The notes below the pieces were generated by a model. The model had not been told where the DNA came from. It did no database searches and was given only the letters and a program-made list of their open reading frames with translations. Positions 11,830 to 24,165 of a stretch of DNA of 64,000 bases are shown here, piece by piece (positions within the stretch are counted from its first letter, which is position 1; every line of letters starts with the position of its first letter). The DNA comes from Trachythela sp. YZ-2020 (Eukaryota; Cnidaria; Anthozoa; Malacalcyonacea; Clavulariidae): positions 3,918,501 through 3,982,500 of the forward strand of contig JADLSH010000388.1 of the NCBI GenBank assembly GCA_016169945.1. Reading direction: 5' to 3'. A program made the translations under genes and the position numbers.

Positions 11830-14800
11830 AAAGGCGTTGATTTAAGCAATTAGTCGAAGTTCAGGAGTTTGACTAATGGTCGTGGGTAGCGGCTTTTTTC
11901 TCGAGGGTCGAGGATTTTATTTACGGGTCAAGGGTTTTTAGTCGAGGGTAAATTGTCGACGGTCAAGAAAATATGTTGATATTTAATAAAGTTTATGCGT
12001 TCACGACAACCAGGTTAAACATGTCTTAGCTTCTTCAGGGTATAGTCTAAATAAAGTGGCTCCCTATATATTCGAGGGATGACGTCACCGTTCAACAAGG
12101 TGACAATGGTAATGCATGGTGAATCATGTGAATCGAAATATACATTCTAAATTTGAGCATCTCGCTCGATAGAACTGAATGTTGAAGGGTTTTTTGAGCC
12201 AATTGCGAAATTATATACATATTTTTAGACCTAACCATCTACAAAAAACTTCGAAATGTATAATTTAAGATTGTATGTAATGCATAAGTTTTTCTGAATA
12301 ACATATTTTTGAGTCGCTGAAAGTATGAGCTTTTTGAGGTCCTGTGCTTAATTATGATTTATGGATTTGAATACGTGTTCACACCAAATCACTCCAGACA
12401 GCTGAATTAATAGAACGTCAGCTGCCCAGTTCGCTAAATATGCAGGTTCAAATTGAGCTTGAGTCAACTCTATGTTGGGTTTTTCTATGAATATATGGTG
12501 TCAGATGGCTCTGAAATATATTTTAACCCTCGACATCTTTCCTCGACCCTCGAGCTATATATAACCCTCGATCCTCGAATCAAACTCTGTCAAAAGGTCT
12601 TCGTATAAATTACATTTGATTAGCTTAAAAGCTACGAGTTTCTTCCATAATATGCTGTTCAAATATAGTGTGTAAAGCGCTCGCTACGCTAATGACAATA
12701 ATCAATGTTTAAATGCGTCGCATGCGTCATTCTGTATTGTTCGCGTTCACAATAAATGAATGCGCAAAATTTTAGGCAACAGATGTTTTTCGGCTTTTGC
12801 CTTGAGTTGCGAGTGCTTTCATATGAAAATTTAGGGTGATGAAAGTTTAATAACGATATCTGAGTGCATTATGTTAATATGCGGGGTTAGACTCTTAGAA
12901 GTTTCATTACAGGAGGAAACCGGAGTACCCGTAGAAAACCAGCGATAAGAGAAAGTCGCAATAGAGGCACTTTTTTCACATATAACCAAAGCAAAATTAT
13001 GTATTGTTATAGACACCTGCACAGAGCACGAATCGAACTCCTGTCTCAGAGGGAAAACCGGGAAGAGCACATGCATTAAGCTCAAAATCCTATTAAAACG
13101 AATGTAAGGGATGACCTTGGTGGACCTCTAGGGAAAACAATAGTTTAGAACTGGTAGAGCTATTCCGTATAAATGAAGTAAGTTTACTTGATAGTATAAT
13201 TTCCTGCTTTAGTAACATTAAACCAACATGGGATGGCCTTACTGGACGTCTATAGCCAGTATAGGAAGGAACGGTTTAATCAGAACTGATAGTGATGGAA
13301 CTAACATCCAGAATAGACAAAGCTAGTTTGCTGTTTATTTTTCTTTTGTGGCAGTACTGGACCAAACGTTATGGGCTTTATTGGACCTCTGAGGAGAACA
13401 GTTTAGAACCGATATAGAGCTATCCAGTATGAATAAAGATAGTTTAGTCTACTCCCATCGTAACACTCGACCAATTACTCCATAATCCTCATGTATGAAG
13501 CTTGTTTCAAATATCTATCAACGTAGAAGCTCGTATATCCTCATCAGATCTTGTATACAAAGAGTATTTTCCAATGCCGATTAGGATGTTGACTGATATC
13601 TTCGGAAAATGAAAAACAGGCGTACTAATTAGACTAGTATTGGGTTGGATCATGCATGGAAATAGGCATTCTTGTTTTCATCCTGTTAGCTGTTAATACT
13701 GGAACAATAGCCCTCACTGGACTTCTAGGGAGAACAGTTTAAAAGTGATAGAGATATCCAGTTTTAATAAAGTTAGTATAACTTAGTTTATCAGATGTTG
13801 TTAATGAAGAATATATCCTTCTCTTTGCCGATTGATATGTTGATTGATGTCTTGGACAGTATTACTAATTAAGGCACTAATTGTTATTGATCGGTCTCAA
13901 TCGCTGCGCGCTCAAATTCATGCTCTTCGCCATTTTATCGGCCGACTTTTCGATATTTAGATATTAGAATGTACGTAGGCCGTAATATATTTTATTCATC
14001 CTTTGTTTCTACTCGCTCGTTTTCACCGAATTCATATTACGCGCTATGTTTTATAATATCTTATTAATAATTCAGAGATTAGCCAACCGTATCGCTCTAT
14101 TTTGGTCACATGGATTGGTGATATGAATATTCTGGTGAAGTACATTTGAATCGAGTCTAGGATTCCGATCAAAATTAATTTGCAGCACTTTAAGCGATGA
14201 TTTGGCCAGACATGATTTGACAGAACCTCGAATTTGGTCTTGACTGGATTTCAACTCCTCGCTAAATGTTCGGCTTCGGCGCTTCGCCTCAAACTGGAAC
14301 AAACCGAAGAACAAAGTGTTCGGATTTAATTGTTCAATTCGTCATTTTCAGATTTGAAATATTACCCTTCAGCCAATCAGAATCCAGATATTTTTATCTA
14401 CATAATTATCAGTGTAATACCAGATGTAAAATCGTTAATATACTTTAATTGCACCACGGTTAATTGCACAGATTGCTTTTAGGCTAATGGGTACTTTGAA
14501 ATAAAGTCAAGCATTAAATTTTACAGTTTCAAAAACTCAGAGCCTTTTTTAAAAATTCGTCAGTGTAGGAAGGAAAAGGGACCTAACAAGGAGGTAGTAA
14601 AATGGAGGTGTGCGAAGCGGTAGGGTTCTGGGGGTACACCCCCATATAATTATCTTATTCTTGGGTCTCTGCGGCTTGATTTCCTGCATTTTCAGTAACA
14701 ATTTTTTATATATCCCATCTAAACGGACTGAGCTTTCAGTGCAAAGGCAAGCGTTTTGTTATGGAAATATCATAACACTCTTCTGAACTAAGTCATTTCC

Positions 14801-16330
14801 CCCCCTCTTTTGCTCACATTTTGGACAAAAGGAACCTCAGTGGAGGGGCAAAAATAGTTTACTTGGGGTGGGGAGGAGGAAGCGCAACATGGGGGCTGCG
14901 CAAAATGGGGCTGAAGGGGCCTTGACACCAGTTTATATGTTAAAAAAGGCCCTGCAAAAACTCGTCTTGTTTTTAATTTATATATTGAATTTAAAGATGA
15001 CCACGCTTATTATTCGGAATATGCATGTTTCCTCCTAATAAATAGTTTTTTGGTCAACGCTCTCCCTAGATCCCCTTTTCTTATACGGCCTTAATGTCCA
15101 TTTAAATGCTGCAAGCTCACATTAAATATACTAATTGCAACATGAACATTAAGGTCATTTAGTCCTGACTGTATTGGTTTTCTAGGATGAATGCCTTAAA
15201 GAAACGATATGTAAGAAAGCTGGAGAGGTCAATCAGACATGCATAAATCTACAAATACAAGGTAAAGGTTAAAATTATGTGCGATATTTCGTGAGTGGGA
15301 ATGGCAAGCGAGAGTATTCAACATTAGTAGATCTTATTCGGGGAGCTCTATTTGTGCAATGAATGAATCTACGCCCTTCGACAGCGGTCGAATCTGTGCC
15401 GTGCAGCTGCGACAATATAACCTGACTTTTTAAGGCCCAATGTTCCATCAAATGGATGAAACTCAAATATGATCTTTTATGTACAATACTGGCATATACT
15501 ATATTAGAATTTATACCAGACTTTACGCCTTTTTATGGCTTGCTCTTTGCAACTGCCGATATGAATTGGACGCGGCAACATAGCGCTACTTTCGCGAGCT
15601 TTGGCCGAACAAATACTACTGTACCAGTAAGGAACGACCTGAACTGGACCTCTAAGGAGAACAGTTTAGTACGAATAGAATTATTCAGCAATAAAATTGG
15701 ATATTTTGGGCAAGAGACTTGGATAAAAATCTTTTCAAATATCCCCGATAATTCGATTACATGCTGCAGTGTGACGTCATAAATGGGATAATTTGCATAT
15801 GAAATAGACCTTGATATATCGAGAATGAAAAGAGATCTGAAAAAACTGTCGATAATATATAAATGTTTCAAATAGAAGTATCATATTCATTAGATTAACC
15901 AAATTTTCGTGTCGTGGTGTTCCTGCGCCGTCTTTATCATGTATAATTATTATTGACGGCAAAAGTTAATAAATAATAGTATATCAAGCGAGGGATGAAC
16001 CAGGCGCCTATAATAATAGTTTTTATTATTATTATAATAATAATAAAAGAAATTAATTAATACCATGCAGCATAATACACATAGTTTTGTTATATAGCTA
16101 AGCTATATATTTAAGTATTAATTAGGATAGTTTAGATGAAGTATTTTATATAATATTTGTAGATCATTCTTTTATAGCCTTGAAAATAATCATAATTTAA
16201 CTGTTGTGACATAACGCAATTCAACCACATTACTGGCTGCAATGTTAATGTTTGTTAAACCATAGCCAAATATCTATCATTATCATCATCAAATTACACT
16301 GTATATTATTCTTTGAAAGATGTAAAAATT
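11830..16330. repeat. Repeat-rich interval between modules 4 and 3
   Basis: Holds a reversed SINE piece near 12905-13070, a tandem cluster of the dispersed CTCTAGGGAGAACAGTTTAG repeat (separate entry) and a TAATAATA-rich stretch at 16010-16050. ORFs at 12831, 14072, 15456 and 15533 overlap these repeats or have no family signature. I see no further first-exon module here. Confidence 0.55.
13115..13800 (+). repeat. Tandem cluster of a dispersed 120-130 bp repeat
   Basis: At least four degenerate copies of a unit built around GGACCTCTAGGGAGAACAG, TTTAGAACTGATAGAGCTAT and CCAGTATAAATAAAGTTAGT. Single copies or fragments, in both orientations, are near 4430-4560, 10400, 11150, 15620, 24440, 24890-25040, 41030-41110, 42660-42745, 51890-51965, 52320-52470 and 52590-52640. 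The family is non-coding; I do not know its origin. Confidence 0.75.
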
Positions 16331-16336
16331 ACTTAC

Positions 16337-16628
16337 TATTTGAACTTTCAATGCATGGCTGGGTAAAACAATACGCTGAATAAGCCTTAGGTTTTGCTGT
16401 AGACATTGGGTTAGAGACGTTTCTATTCCCCACATTTTCGCTACTTGAACTTTTAGATACCCTCTCCAATACATACAAAAGAACGAAGACGAAACAAAGT
16501 AGAACCAGCATAAATATTATCACCAACAAAACCTTGTTTGTCGTACACTTTTTGTGAACATTTTTCGCAGATTTCTTCTCAGTTGGTGAAAGGATTTCTA
16601 GTTCCAAGGGTTCAACTTCAGTCATCAT
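16337..16628 (-). CDS. Alternative 5' module 3: tail + TM + CFTQPC in one exon
   Basis: Starts at tandem Met codons 16628/16625 (MMTEVEPLELEIL). The tail is about 32 residues and ends in a basic cluster (KKCTTNK). Then come the TM helix VLLVIIFMLVLLCFVFVLLY, a serine- and asparagine-rich stalk of about 40 residues, and CFTQPCIESSN plus one base before GTAAGT. Splicing to 9455 gives SSNKVMSAMNFSANPC with 17-residue spacing. An AT-rich TATA-like stretch (CATAAAAATATA) lies about 30-40 bases upstream of the Met on this strand, consistent with a module-specific promoter, though this is weak evidence in AT-rich DNA. Confidence 0.85.
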
Positions 16629-17938
16629 TTTGAAATTCGCGTGTGTGTAAAATGGGTATATTTTTATGCATTCATTTCAAATCGTTGTATGCTGACGTTA
16701 ATTCCTAATACTTAAGGAAGTGTGGAGAATTTTAATACAATGTAAGTCAGGAAGTATGGTTAATGGCTTAATATCATATTAGCATGATCCGCATGTTCTT
16801 GCTGGGGTTAACTAATATTGTTAGGTGGTTGTATGATTTGTATTATATCAGAAGTATTTGAGTATATTGATTGATAGTTGAACTTAGCCAAGGAAAGAAT
16901 GTAAATTGGCTTTGTATTTGGGGAGTAAGGAAATAATTTGGGGGTTTATCGTTGTGTCTGGAGGGTGATTTAATATTTTAATTCTCAGTGAAATTTTAGG
17001 CATCATGCATATATTCTGTTTATGTTCTTTTTTCTATGCGCGATAGGTGTGAATAGAAAGGTTTTCAAAATATGTAATATACACGAGGTACTCTCATTGG
17101 TATTAAAAGGGAAATAGCAATAAAATGAGTTAAGTTCGTTTCTTTTGGAAGAGACATTCGTCTGAATGCATGTGATTTGGATAAAATCGAACATTTACTA
17201 TCTTAAAATGTGTTTTTATTTATCACACTATTATTCCCGGAATTGCATTCATTTTAATATTGCAAAAACTTTTGATACATTTCTGTATTGTTATATATTA
17301 GCATAAAATTTAAAAAATCATTGTGCATTAATTCTGCCATCTTGAATATTAAATTTCATCGTCGGTACGCATGACGTCACAAGCAGGGTAAAATTATTTT
17401 GTATATTGAGAAAAATCTCGCGCGATTATAAAGCTAAATCGAATGGTGTTATCGTTTATGTCTTATTTTCTTGCCGCTAAAACTTCTCGATTAGGCGCCA
17501 TTTTCAAAAACATCCAGCTTAGTGACCTTGTAAAGGTAGGGTTATACCCTACCGGGGGAAAATATCCCTGTCGGAAGGTTAATCTTACCCATAGAAATGC
17601 AGCTATATAAGAAGACCTTTGTATAATAACGTCACAAATATGTCAATACAAAGAGTGAATGGATGGCAATGGAACGTTTAAGTCACTGGATCGTGACTGT
17701 TATAATTATATAACCACATAACCGTTAAACCACATAACCATATAACCACATCTATAATTGCTGTACTAAAAGTTATGGGAAGGGCCCATTTCTAACCCTC
17801 TTCGTCAGGAGCATGTAAACAGAAAATAAGTGATCATTTTCACTGGACCTTTTGAATGAAACTTTCGTTAAAACTAGTGAAAGAGCAATGCAGCATAGAC
17901 AAATAGAGGTGTACAATAGTTTTAAATATGCCACCTAC

Positions 17939-18215
17939 CATAACTTGTAATGATGCAATCAGTAGTAAGACATAACGATTCCTCCCTCCCCTTTGTTTCT
18001 TTTCTTTCATGAGCAACTAGGACACTTAAAGCAATGATCACAATAACCAACACTCCAATAACTACGCACACAGCAATTTGTGTCCGCGTAAACAACGTAG
18101 GCTTCCTATAGTGAATTCTTGCAGGCTGCAAACTTGCGCTGAGGTCATCCGAATTGTCATCATCCCAAATATCATCTTGGCTTTCTAAACTGACGAACGG
18201 CGTTGATGCAGTCAT
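17939..18215 (-). CDS. Alternative 5' module 2: tail + TM + CLTTDC in one exon
   Basis: Single exon starting at Met 18215 (MTASTPFVSLESQDD). An acidic cytoplasmic tail of about 45 residues is followed by a basic patch, a TM helix (IAVCVVIGVLVIVIIALSVL), a short stalk and CLTTDCIITSY, then one spare base before a GTAGGT donor. Joined to the exon at 9455 it gives TSYEVMSAMNFSANPC, with the 17-residue M13 spacing. It holds in one exon what module 1 spreads over two. It needs its own transcription start, since no stop-free upstream extension or strong acceptor was found next to the Met. Could alternatively be a spent duplicate, but the frame is intact. Confidence 0.85.
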
Positions 18216-21200
18216 GATTTCTGGGAAATGATTCTTCTTTGATCTCGGTTTGGAATAGTTTCTGGAAACTATTCTTCTTGATCTTGAGTTGGGTTGGTCT
18301 TAACAAATTATTATCAAGACAATCGGCCTTGTAGAATAAGACTGTATTGCACTAGCTAGTTTTATAGTCTTAAGATATGGCTTCAAAAATGCTTCCGACT
18401 TTTGGGAATGGTTCTTATTTAGATTGGTCTTGGATGATTTAAGTATTGAGAAGAGTATTATGGAAGTATAGGCTATAGTTCCAGTTGTGGCTATTACGTC
18501 GTTTGGAAATGTTTCAATGACCTGTCTGGATATGCGGATTACTGTTGAATGCTCTTAAAGTATTAAGATATAAAACTCGTGGATCGCATTAGACCACGAT
18601 AACAGCGTAATATGGCTTTCTTTCGTAGTGAGATTTCAACTCGTGTCGTGTGGTTTGCATATAATGAGAGGTAATATAAGAGGTAAATTATGTTTTGGGA
18701 ATGTGTCTGGACAAGGATTACTGATGATTTAATAAATTTGAGGTATTGAGATGAGACTAGATCGAATTAGACTGTAGCCACAGATGTATGTGATTGTGTG
18801 CACAGTTGCTGAAGTATCGCGTAGCCAAAGGCTTTCTTTGACTTTGTAGTGAGATTTCAATCAATACAACGAGAGGTAACAACAAATTGTGATTAGGGAT
18901 GATGATTGTTTATCCTTCTCCTGTTGGAATTGGATGTTGTGGAGAATTTATGTGACTATAATGAATAATGTCTTTGATACTGATAGTATAGTCTGGTAGA
19001 TTTCAATTAGTCAGAACAAAAGCTTTGAATAATTATCTGATTATATCTTATGGCTGGAAATGCCAATTCTAGCTTTTGTCTTGAGGGATCGCTTGCTGAT
19101 CTTTACACGGTCGAGTATTGGTCTTTATAATTATATAGTAGTCTTGTTGGGTTTCCAAATTCCAAAATATAGCAACTAATTCTATGCTTCTTTTCCTTTG
19201 GTCTTAATCTGCAGTTTTGTACCAAATTATAGATCTTGTGTCATGTATTCAAGCCACATGTAATCAAGTCTTTATATATGTACACCCGATCCAGGATTTA
19301 GATGTGTTAACACGACGATATAGTGCCAGCAGATTAAGTTCCCAAAATTATCTACTCCACGACAACGTCTACCTTTACAGCTTTACTCAACGATGGTTTG
19401 GGCTTTATTTATGCTTTGCCTTTGGTCAGAACTCGCTCAAGTCGTTCACAAATCTTGAATATCATATATCAATTCCAAATGCAATTAAGTCTTCAATATT
19501 GACAATGTATATACAGTGTATATTCGTATTTTGAATTGCCTTGCTTTCTTCAGTACCGGATCCTTAAATGTGTAGTTACAAAATACCTATCTATAAGCCT
19601 TTTCACTTGCAAATTCAACGATTCTTTCGTCTCTGCATGGATTGGTTTCGGCGTTGTTTAGGCCTTTAGTAATTGTTCCGGCGTTGGCGTTGCAAAACCT
19701 TGAATATCATATATCATTGACAATCCGACACGATGTCGACGATGAAGGTTTATGATACTATCAGCAGGAGTAAAGCATATTCATAGACAAACGATGATAT
19801 TTGTGTTGTGTACTGACTACTGTACAGAAAATGGTTAAATATACACTATATATATATAATGACTGTTCCTTATCGATATATTTTGTCTGATGAATGATGA
19901 AATCCACTCAACTTTCAACCACAATTCCTTGACCTTTGCCTTTGATGTGGGTTGACAGTGACTTGACACTTTATTATTCCTTTAGACTGTAGCTATATAC
20001 ACTGATAATAAAACGTCACGTAATTTTCTTTCGCTGTAAATTTAAGCTTTACGATTGTCGATTTGAATTGTCACTGCATGAATTGACAAACAAGCCACTT
20101 ACGTAAAGTCTAAGACGAATTAATAATAATATGCTTTAATCGATATAGCACGCATTTAAAACTTGAAATCCTTTCTTTATCGATGTAAGGTTCTAGAACT
20201 AGCAAAAATACGTGTCTTCCGTTGGCGTTGATGATAAAAGTTGTATATTTTGCCGACACGGTTCGCTCTTCACAACAGCGAATATAGCCTTGTTATTGTG
20301 AATGATAGATGATAGTTGGCTGTTTGGAACGGCCAAGAATCTGAAGAGTGTATAGTCTATCGAGATTGTTATATTGTAATATAACGTTGTCGTTGATATA
20401 TTAGAAATATCAGGAGTATACGCGTAGACGATCGATAATGATCAACGTTGTTTAAATTTGCCGCCGAGTTTCTATATATATGCGAACCAATTCATTTAAT
20501 CCAAAACTGTAAAGCTTTCTATTATTTTTTGAAACAATCCGTTGTTTACCCGCAGTATCAACTATCAATTCCAAAATTATTTATTCCAAATAAATACTTG
20601 ACGTCGTTGGCGTCCTTGTTATGTAAATATCTGACAATTCTGTCTATATGCCAGATGGGTTCTGAACTCTAGCGGCAAATATATCTTCTTCTTTAATATT
20701 GCTTTATGAGTTTCCACGTTTTCTTTAATATTGATGGAAAAAGAGTGATCACGTGGAGTGATAAAGGCAGCTCTTCGACGATATGATATCTTCTTCAAAT
20801 GAAATTTATGCAAATTCCGACTTTCCATATGTAATATTAGTCTTATGTTTTTATGCTGTCAAGTAATATACAAAGTACCTTTGTTATTAATTTGAACAAT
20901 TTTTGACGTTTAATATACTGGCTGATAATTTCAAATTTCTTCGAGTTTCTGTAAAACTCCTGCCCTTCTTACAAATGCACTTCTTTTATGATATGTATAA
21001 CTATAATACTCGTGATTGTCGAGTAAGATATAATCTATAAAGTATCTTCTTGTATATATATTTGAAAGCGTTTTTGCGTTTTTAATACTGAAATATCTTC
21101 GAGTTTGTTCAAAATTCTAGCTTATTAGTTATTGTGATGTCTTTTACTTAATATATAAAAACGTAACGGATCCATGTTGGTCTTCAGACTTATGTAAGTA

Positions 21201-21222
21201 TATAATATATATATAGTCAAAT

Positions 21223-21266
21223 CTGCAGACATGCATGTTTCGCCGTTCAACGGCTCGTCAGTGCAG
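21223..21266 (-). ncRNA. Hammerhead ribozyme motif (short stem III, retrozyme/Penelope type)
   Basis: Read on the minus strand: stem I 5' arm CUGCA; core CUGACGA; stem II GCCGU-UGA-ACGGC (perfect); core GAAA; a self-complementary stem III, ACAUG/CAUGU; the cleavage triplet GUC; and the stem I 3' arm UGCAG. Every invariant core position is present and all three stems pair. Very short stem III is typical of hammerheads in Penelope-like elements and animal retrozymes. A TATAAATA stretch lies about 30 bases upstream on the same strand. It sits inside the long intron between module 1 (22488) and module 2 (18215) of the minus-strand M13 gene, in sense orientation. No reverse transcriptase was seen nearby. 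Confidence 0.8.
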
Positions 21267-22114
21267 CTTGTAACGCAGTCTAGATGCGAGTAACTTCGTA
21301 TTTATACACCATACGCTTGCTCTCCCAAGCGCATGTGGTACAATACTCAGACACATGCGCATCCAGACAAATATATGTAATTATAAGCCTTGTGATTTGA
21401 ACACGTGTTTTTGACCGCTTTTCACTTTTGTGTTTGAAATTCGATGTTAACTTCAAACTCGATCGTATTGTTTAAAATTGACTGACTAAGTCTAAGTAAT
21501 TATTCGCCTATTTCTCGGTGACAGCTTAGTTCAGCAGTTTTCCATCTGCTCGGCGAAAGGCATCTGCTCAAAAGACAATCAATTCTATGACAACATTGTT
21601 AATAATTTACACTGATGTTTACTCGGATAATATCCCATCCAAAATTCCTTAAATTTTAGAATTCAGATATTTTTCGAGTATTATATAAATCTTTATCCAG
21701 TGTTATTGCATGATTATTATGGTATTTTGAAAGTTAAGGCATATAATTATTGCCAATAGCTCGCCTTACTTTCCGTGCGTGATATCATTCATATAAGGAC
21801 AGCTCTTTGTATTTGCATGCACTCATGAATATGCATTGAGATATGACAATCACTATAGGTTAAGACACTGCATCTGATATGCATAAATGATCGGCTATAA
21901 CATATGACGACCATATTGGAATGTCCCGAACACGGATATATACGTACTGTGGTGTTGCTATAGCCAGTGATGTAGCCAGAGGCGCACCCACCCCCTGGCG
22001 GAATTGTTACCCCTAATAATACAAATCTTTCAGTTGCCCCCCCCCCCATAATTCTTATTCGGCCCCCCTTGACGGGAAAACCTGGCTACATTATTGGCTA
22101 CATATATAGATAAC

Positions 22115-22266
22115 TTAATGGTTGGTGAGTGCGTACGATTTTTATTTATACGAGTTGTGAAGTATCGCTAAACCGTCAAACAAGTGAGCGCAGCGAACGA
22201 GTGTGTTTAGCGATCATTCACAACGAGTAAAAAAATAAAAATCGTACAAACGAACCAACCATTACG
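22115..22266. repeat. Palindrome, TAATGGTTGGT ends
   Basis: Inverted repeat with arms containing GTACGATTTTTATTT and AAATAAAAATCGTAC and a centre GAGCGCAGCGAACGAGTG. The same central words (TGAGCGCAGCGAAC) occur in the palindrome at 40328-40437, so the two belong to one family. Confidence 0.7.
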
Positions 22267-22487
22267 TAATTTGTTTGTTATATAAGTATATAGAGTATAA
22301 GAATAATTGTGTGACACAGTCAGCACTCAAATACATAAACCTACCCAGAGGCAGAGCCTGTATGTCGGAAACTGAACTCTTTCCAGCCGAGATATTTTGA
22401 AGAAGGTTGGGAACTACCCAGAGGAAGGTTGAAAACATTTTGCAACTCTGGATAAAATATGTGAAATTCTCTACAATTTATACATAC

Positions 22488-22577
22488 TTGCAGAAATTGC
22501 GACGCAATTGGGAGTAAAACATGGATCATCATCGACTTCGCTACTGTTGCCAGTTTTGTTGCCATTGTTATCGGGTA
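22488..22577 (-). CDS. Alternative 5' module 1b: stalk and CFTPNC motif
   Basis: 90-nt exon with acceptor CTATAG at 22578-22583 and donor GTATGT. It reads VPDNNGNKTGN, then acidic residues, then CFTPNCVAISA plus one base. CFTPNC is the N-terminal disulfide pair of M13 ectodomains. Spliced to 9455 it gives CVAISAKVMSAMNFSANPC, with exactly 17 residues between the cysteines. The exon has two potential N-glycosylation sites (Asn-Lys-Thr and Asn-Ser-Ser). Too short to stand out as an ORF, but phase and spacing make it secure. Confidence 0.88.
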
Positions 22578-22739
22578 CTATAGAGAAGTAAAAAACAGAA
22601 AGATATTTTATATTGAAGTTGAGACAATAACATGACAACCCTTAAAGAATTATTATTAAGAAATATTCTAATTTTCTAATTCCATAACGAAGGGGGTGTT
22701 GACAGTGTCAGTGGTTAGTCCATGTGCCTTTCGGCACTG

Positions 22740-22853
22740 CGTCATAGGCGTGTACGGAGCCAATTTTTTAAGGGGGGCAGAGAAGATTTCCCCAACTGAC
22801 ACTGAAAAAACTATTAATTAAACCTTATTCCACCCCCTCCCCCTTCCCTCCCG

Positions 22854-22885
<32 letters not shown>

Positions 22886-23330
22886 AATCGCATATACGTG
22901 TTCGACTCATAGATGGTTCAAGTCTTCGAATGAATATAAATGTGAATGATTTCGTTGTGTTGATTAACAAAAAGCATAGCTTTTGCCCAACTTGGGTTGA
23001 AATTTTGCCCAACTTGTCGACCTTTCAATTTTTCTGGGGGGGGGGGCAGCTTCCCCTGATAGGGGGGACACGCAAAAAATGATACAATGTTTTGTTGTTC
23101 TGTTGCAAGAATGTCATCCTGAAAGGGCACGAAATGGCCAGTTGAGTATGAAGGGGTGGGCCATGCCAAAGATTTCAAAGAGGGCTCACTAAATTCCACC
23201 AGCCCCCCCCTCCCCAGATAAAAAATCATCTGATAGAGCTCGAGGGGTAATTAAATCACTTCAAATGTCTCGTACACTTTCTTTGGCGAAAAGTCCGTAA
23301 AAATCCGAAAAAGCCCAAAAATCCATGTAA
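22740..23330. repeat. Poly-G/C-rich repeat cluster with (CA)n
   Basis: (CA)n at about 22854-22882, then G-tracts and words GGGTGGGCCATGCCAAAGAT, GCAAAAAATGATACAATG and CCCAGATAAAAAATCATC. These words also form the ends of the large element at 48281-49835, so this is probably a decayed relative. ORFs here are shadows of the repeat. Confidence 0.6.
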
Positions 23331-23550
23331 ATAAAATATATTTTAAGTGTATTTTTTAAGAATTTTAAGAATTGTCAATTTAAGAATACATGCGCAGTCC
23401 ATGTTTTCTTAGAGATGGTTTAACGTAATTTTCAAGGAGACGTCAAAAGCAATCAAATTATACTATAGGGTTAATTAAAAACTCAAGCAGCGAGACAAAT
23501 ATGTAGCAAAGTTGCGAAATCGTTTTCAATAGTCTATATATATATATATA

Positions 23551-24165
23551 TACCGGGTGGGGCAGTACAACTGTTTGATTTAGTATAACGTAAAAACCAA
23601 AAGAATTATTACACTTAAACAAGTTTCTTTGCATTCAGCGATGTCCAACTTAAATTTTGATATATGCCATGTGCATTTTCGTGCAATATTGACTGAGATA
23701 GCTGCGTTTAAACTTGACTAAACACTTTTGGAACTGTCGAGAATTAGCTAAAAACGGCCTATTAAACTAATTTGATAACCGTTACCATTTTATCGTAAGT
23801 ATTATTTAAATGAAGTGAAGTTGAAGTTAGAAATGTTTCTTGAATAGATATGCTCTTTTATTCTAACATTTGGCCTTCTAACTTCAACTTCACTTCATTG
23901 AAACGAATACTTGCGTAAAATGCTAATGGTTATCAAATTATTTTTAATAAGCCATTCTTAGCTAATTCTCGACACTTCCAAAAATGTTTACTCAAGTTTA
24001 AACGCAGCTATCTCGGTCAATACTGCATGAAAATGCACATGGCATATATTAAAATTTATATTAGACATCGCTGAATGCAATACAACTTGTTTAAGTGTAA
24101 TATCTCTTTTAGTTTTTAAGTTATACTAAATCAAACAGTCGTACTTTTTTTCGCCCCACCCGGTA
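23551..24165. mobile_element. 615-bp foldback element, TACCGGGTGGGGC ends
   Basis: Near-perfect inverted repeat with arms of about 290 bases. Termini are TACCGGGTGGGGC and GCCCCACCCGGTA, flanked by TATATA. The loop lies around 23845-23870. It encodes no protein. The arms match at over 85 percent by eye, so it is fairly young or under gene conversion. It lies in the intron between M13 exons 25365 and 22577. Confidence 0.85.

Larger units (their letters stand above)
18230..22480. other. 5' intron of the M13 gene between modules 2 and 1b
   Basis: Over 4 kb of AT-rich sequence with no protein-coding signal I trust. Small ORFs at 19217, 20448 and 20619 lack family features. The only structured items I see are the hammerhead ribozyme at 21223-21266, a CAGTGATGTAGCCAG-ended fragment at about 21967-22096 and the palindrome at 22115-22266. 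Confidence 0.55.

Noticed and set aside
12831..13085. Possible additional first-exon module (84-codon minus-strand ORF)
   Set aside because: No TM helix of sufficient length, no Cys-x4-Cys end, no phase 1 donor; overlaps SINE sequence.
15456..15871. Overlapping ORFs of about 110 codons on both strands
   Set aside because: They overlap a copy of the dispersed GAGAACAGTTTAG repeat and have no family signature or splice context.
22818..23229. Overlapping minus-strand ORFs with proline-rich segments
   Set aside because: They translate G/C-tract and (CA)n repeat sequence; related to repeat ends elsewhere in the window.
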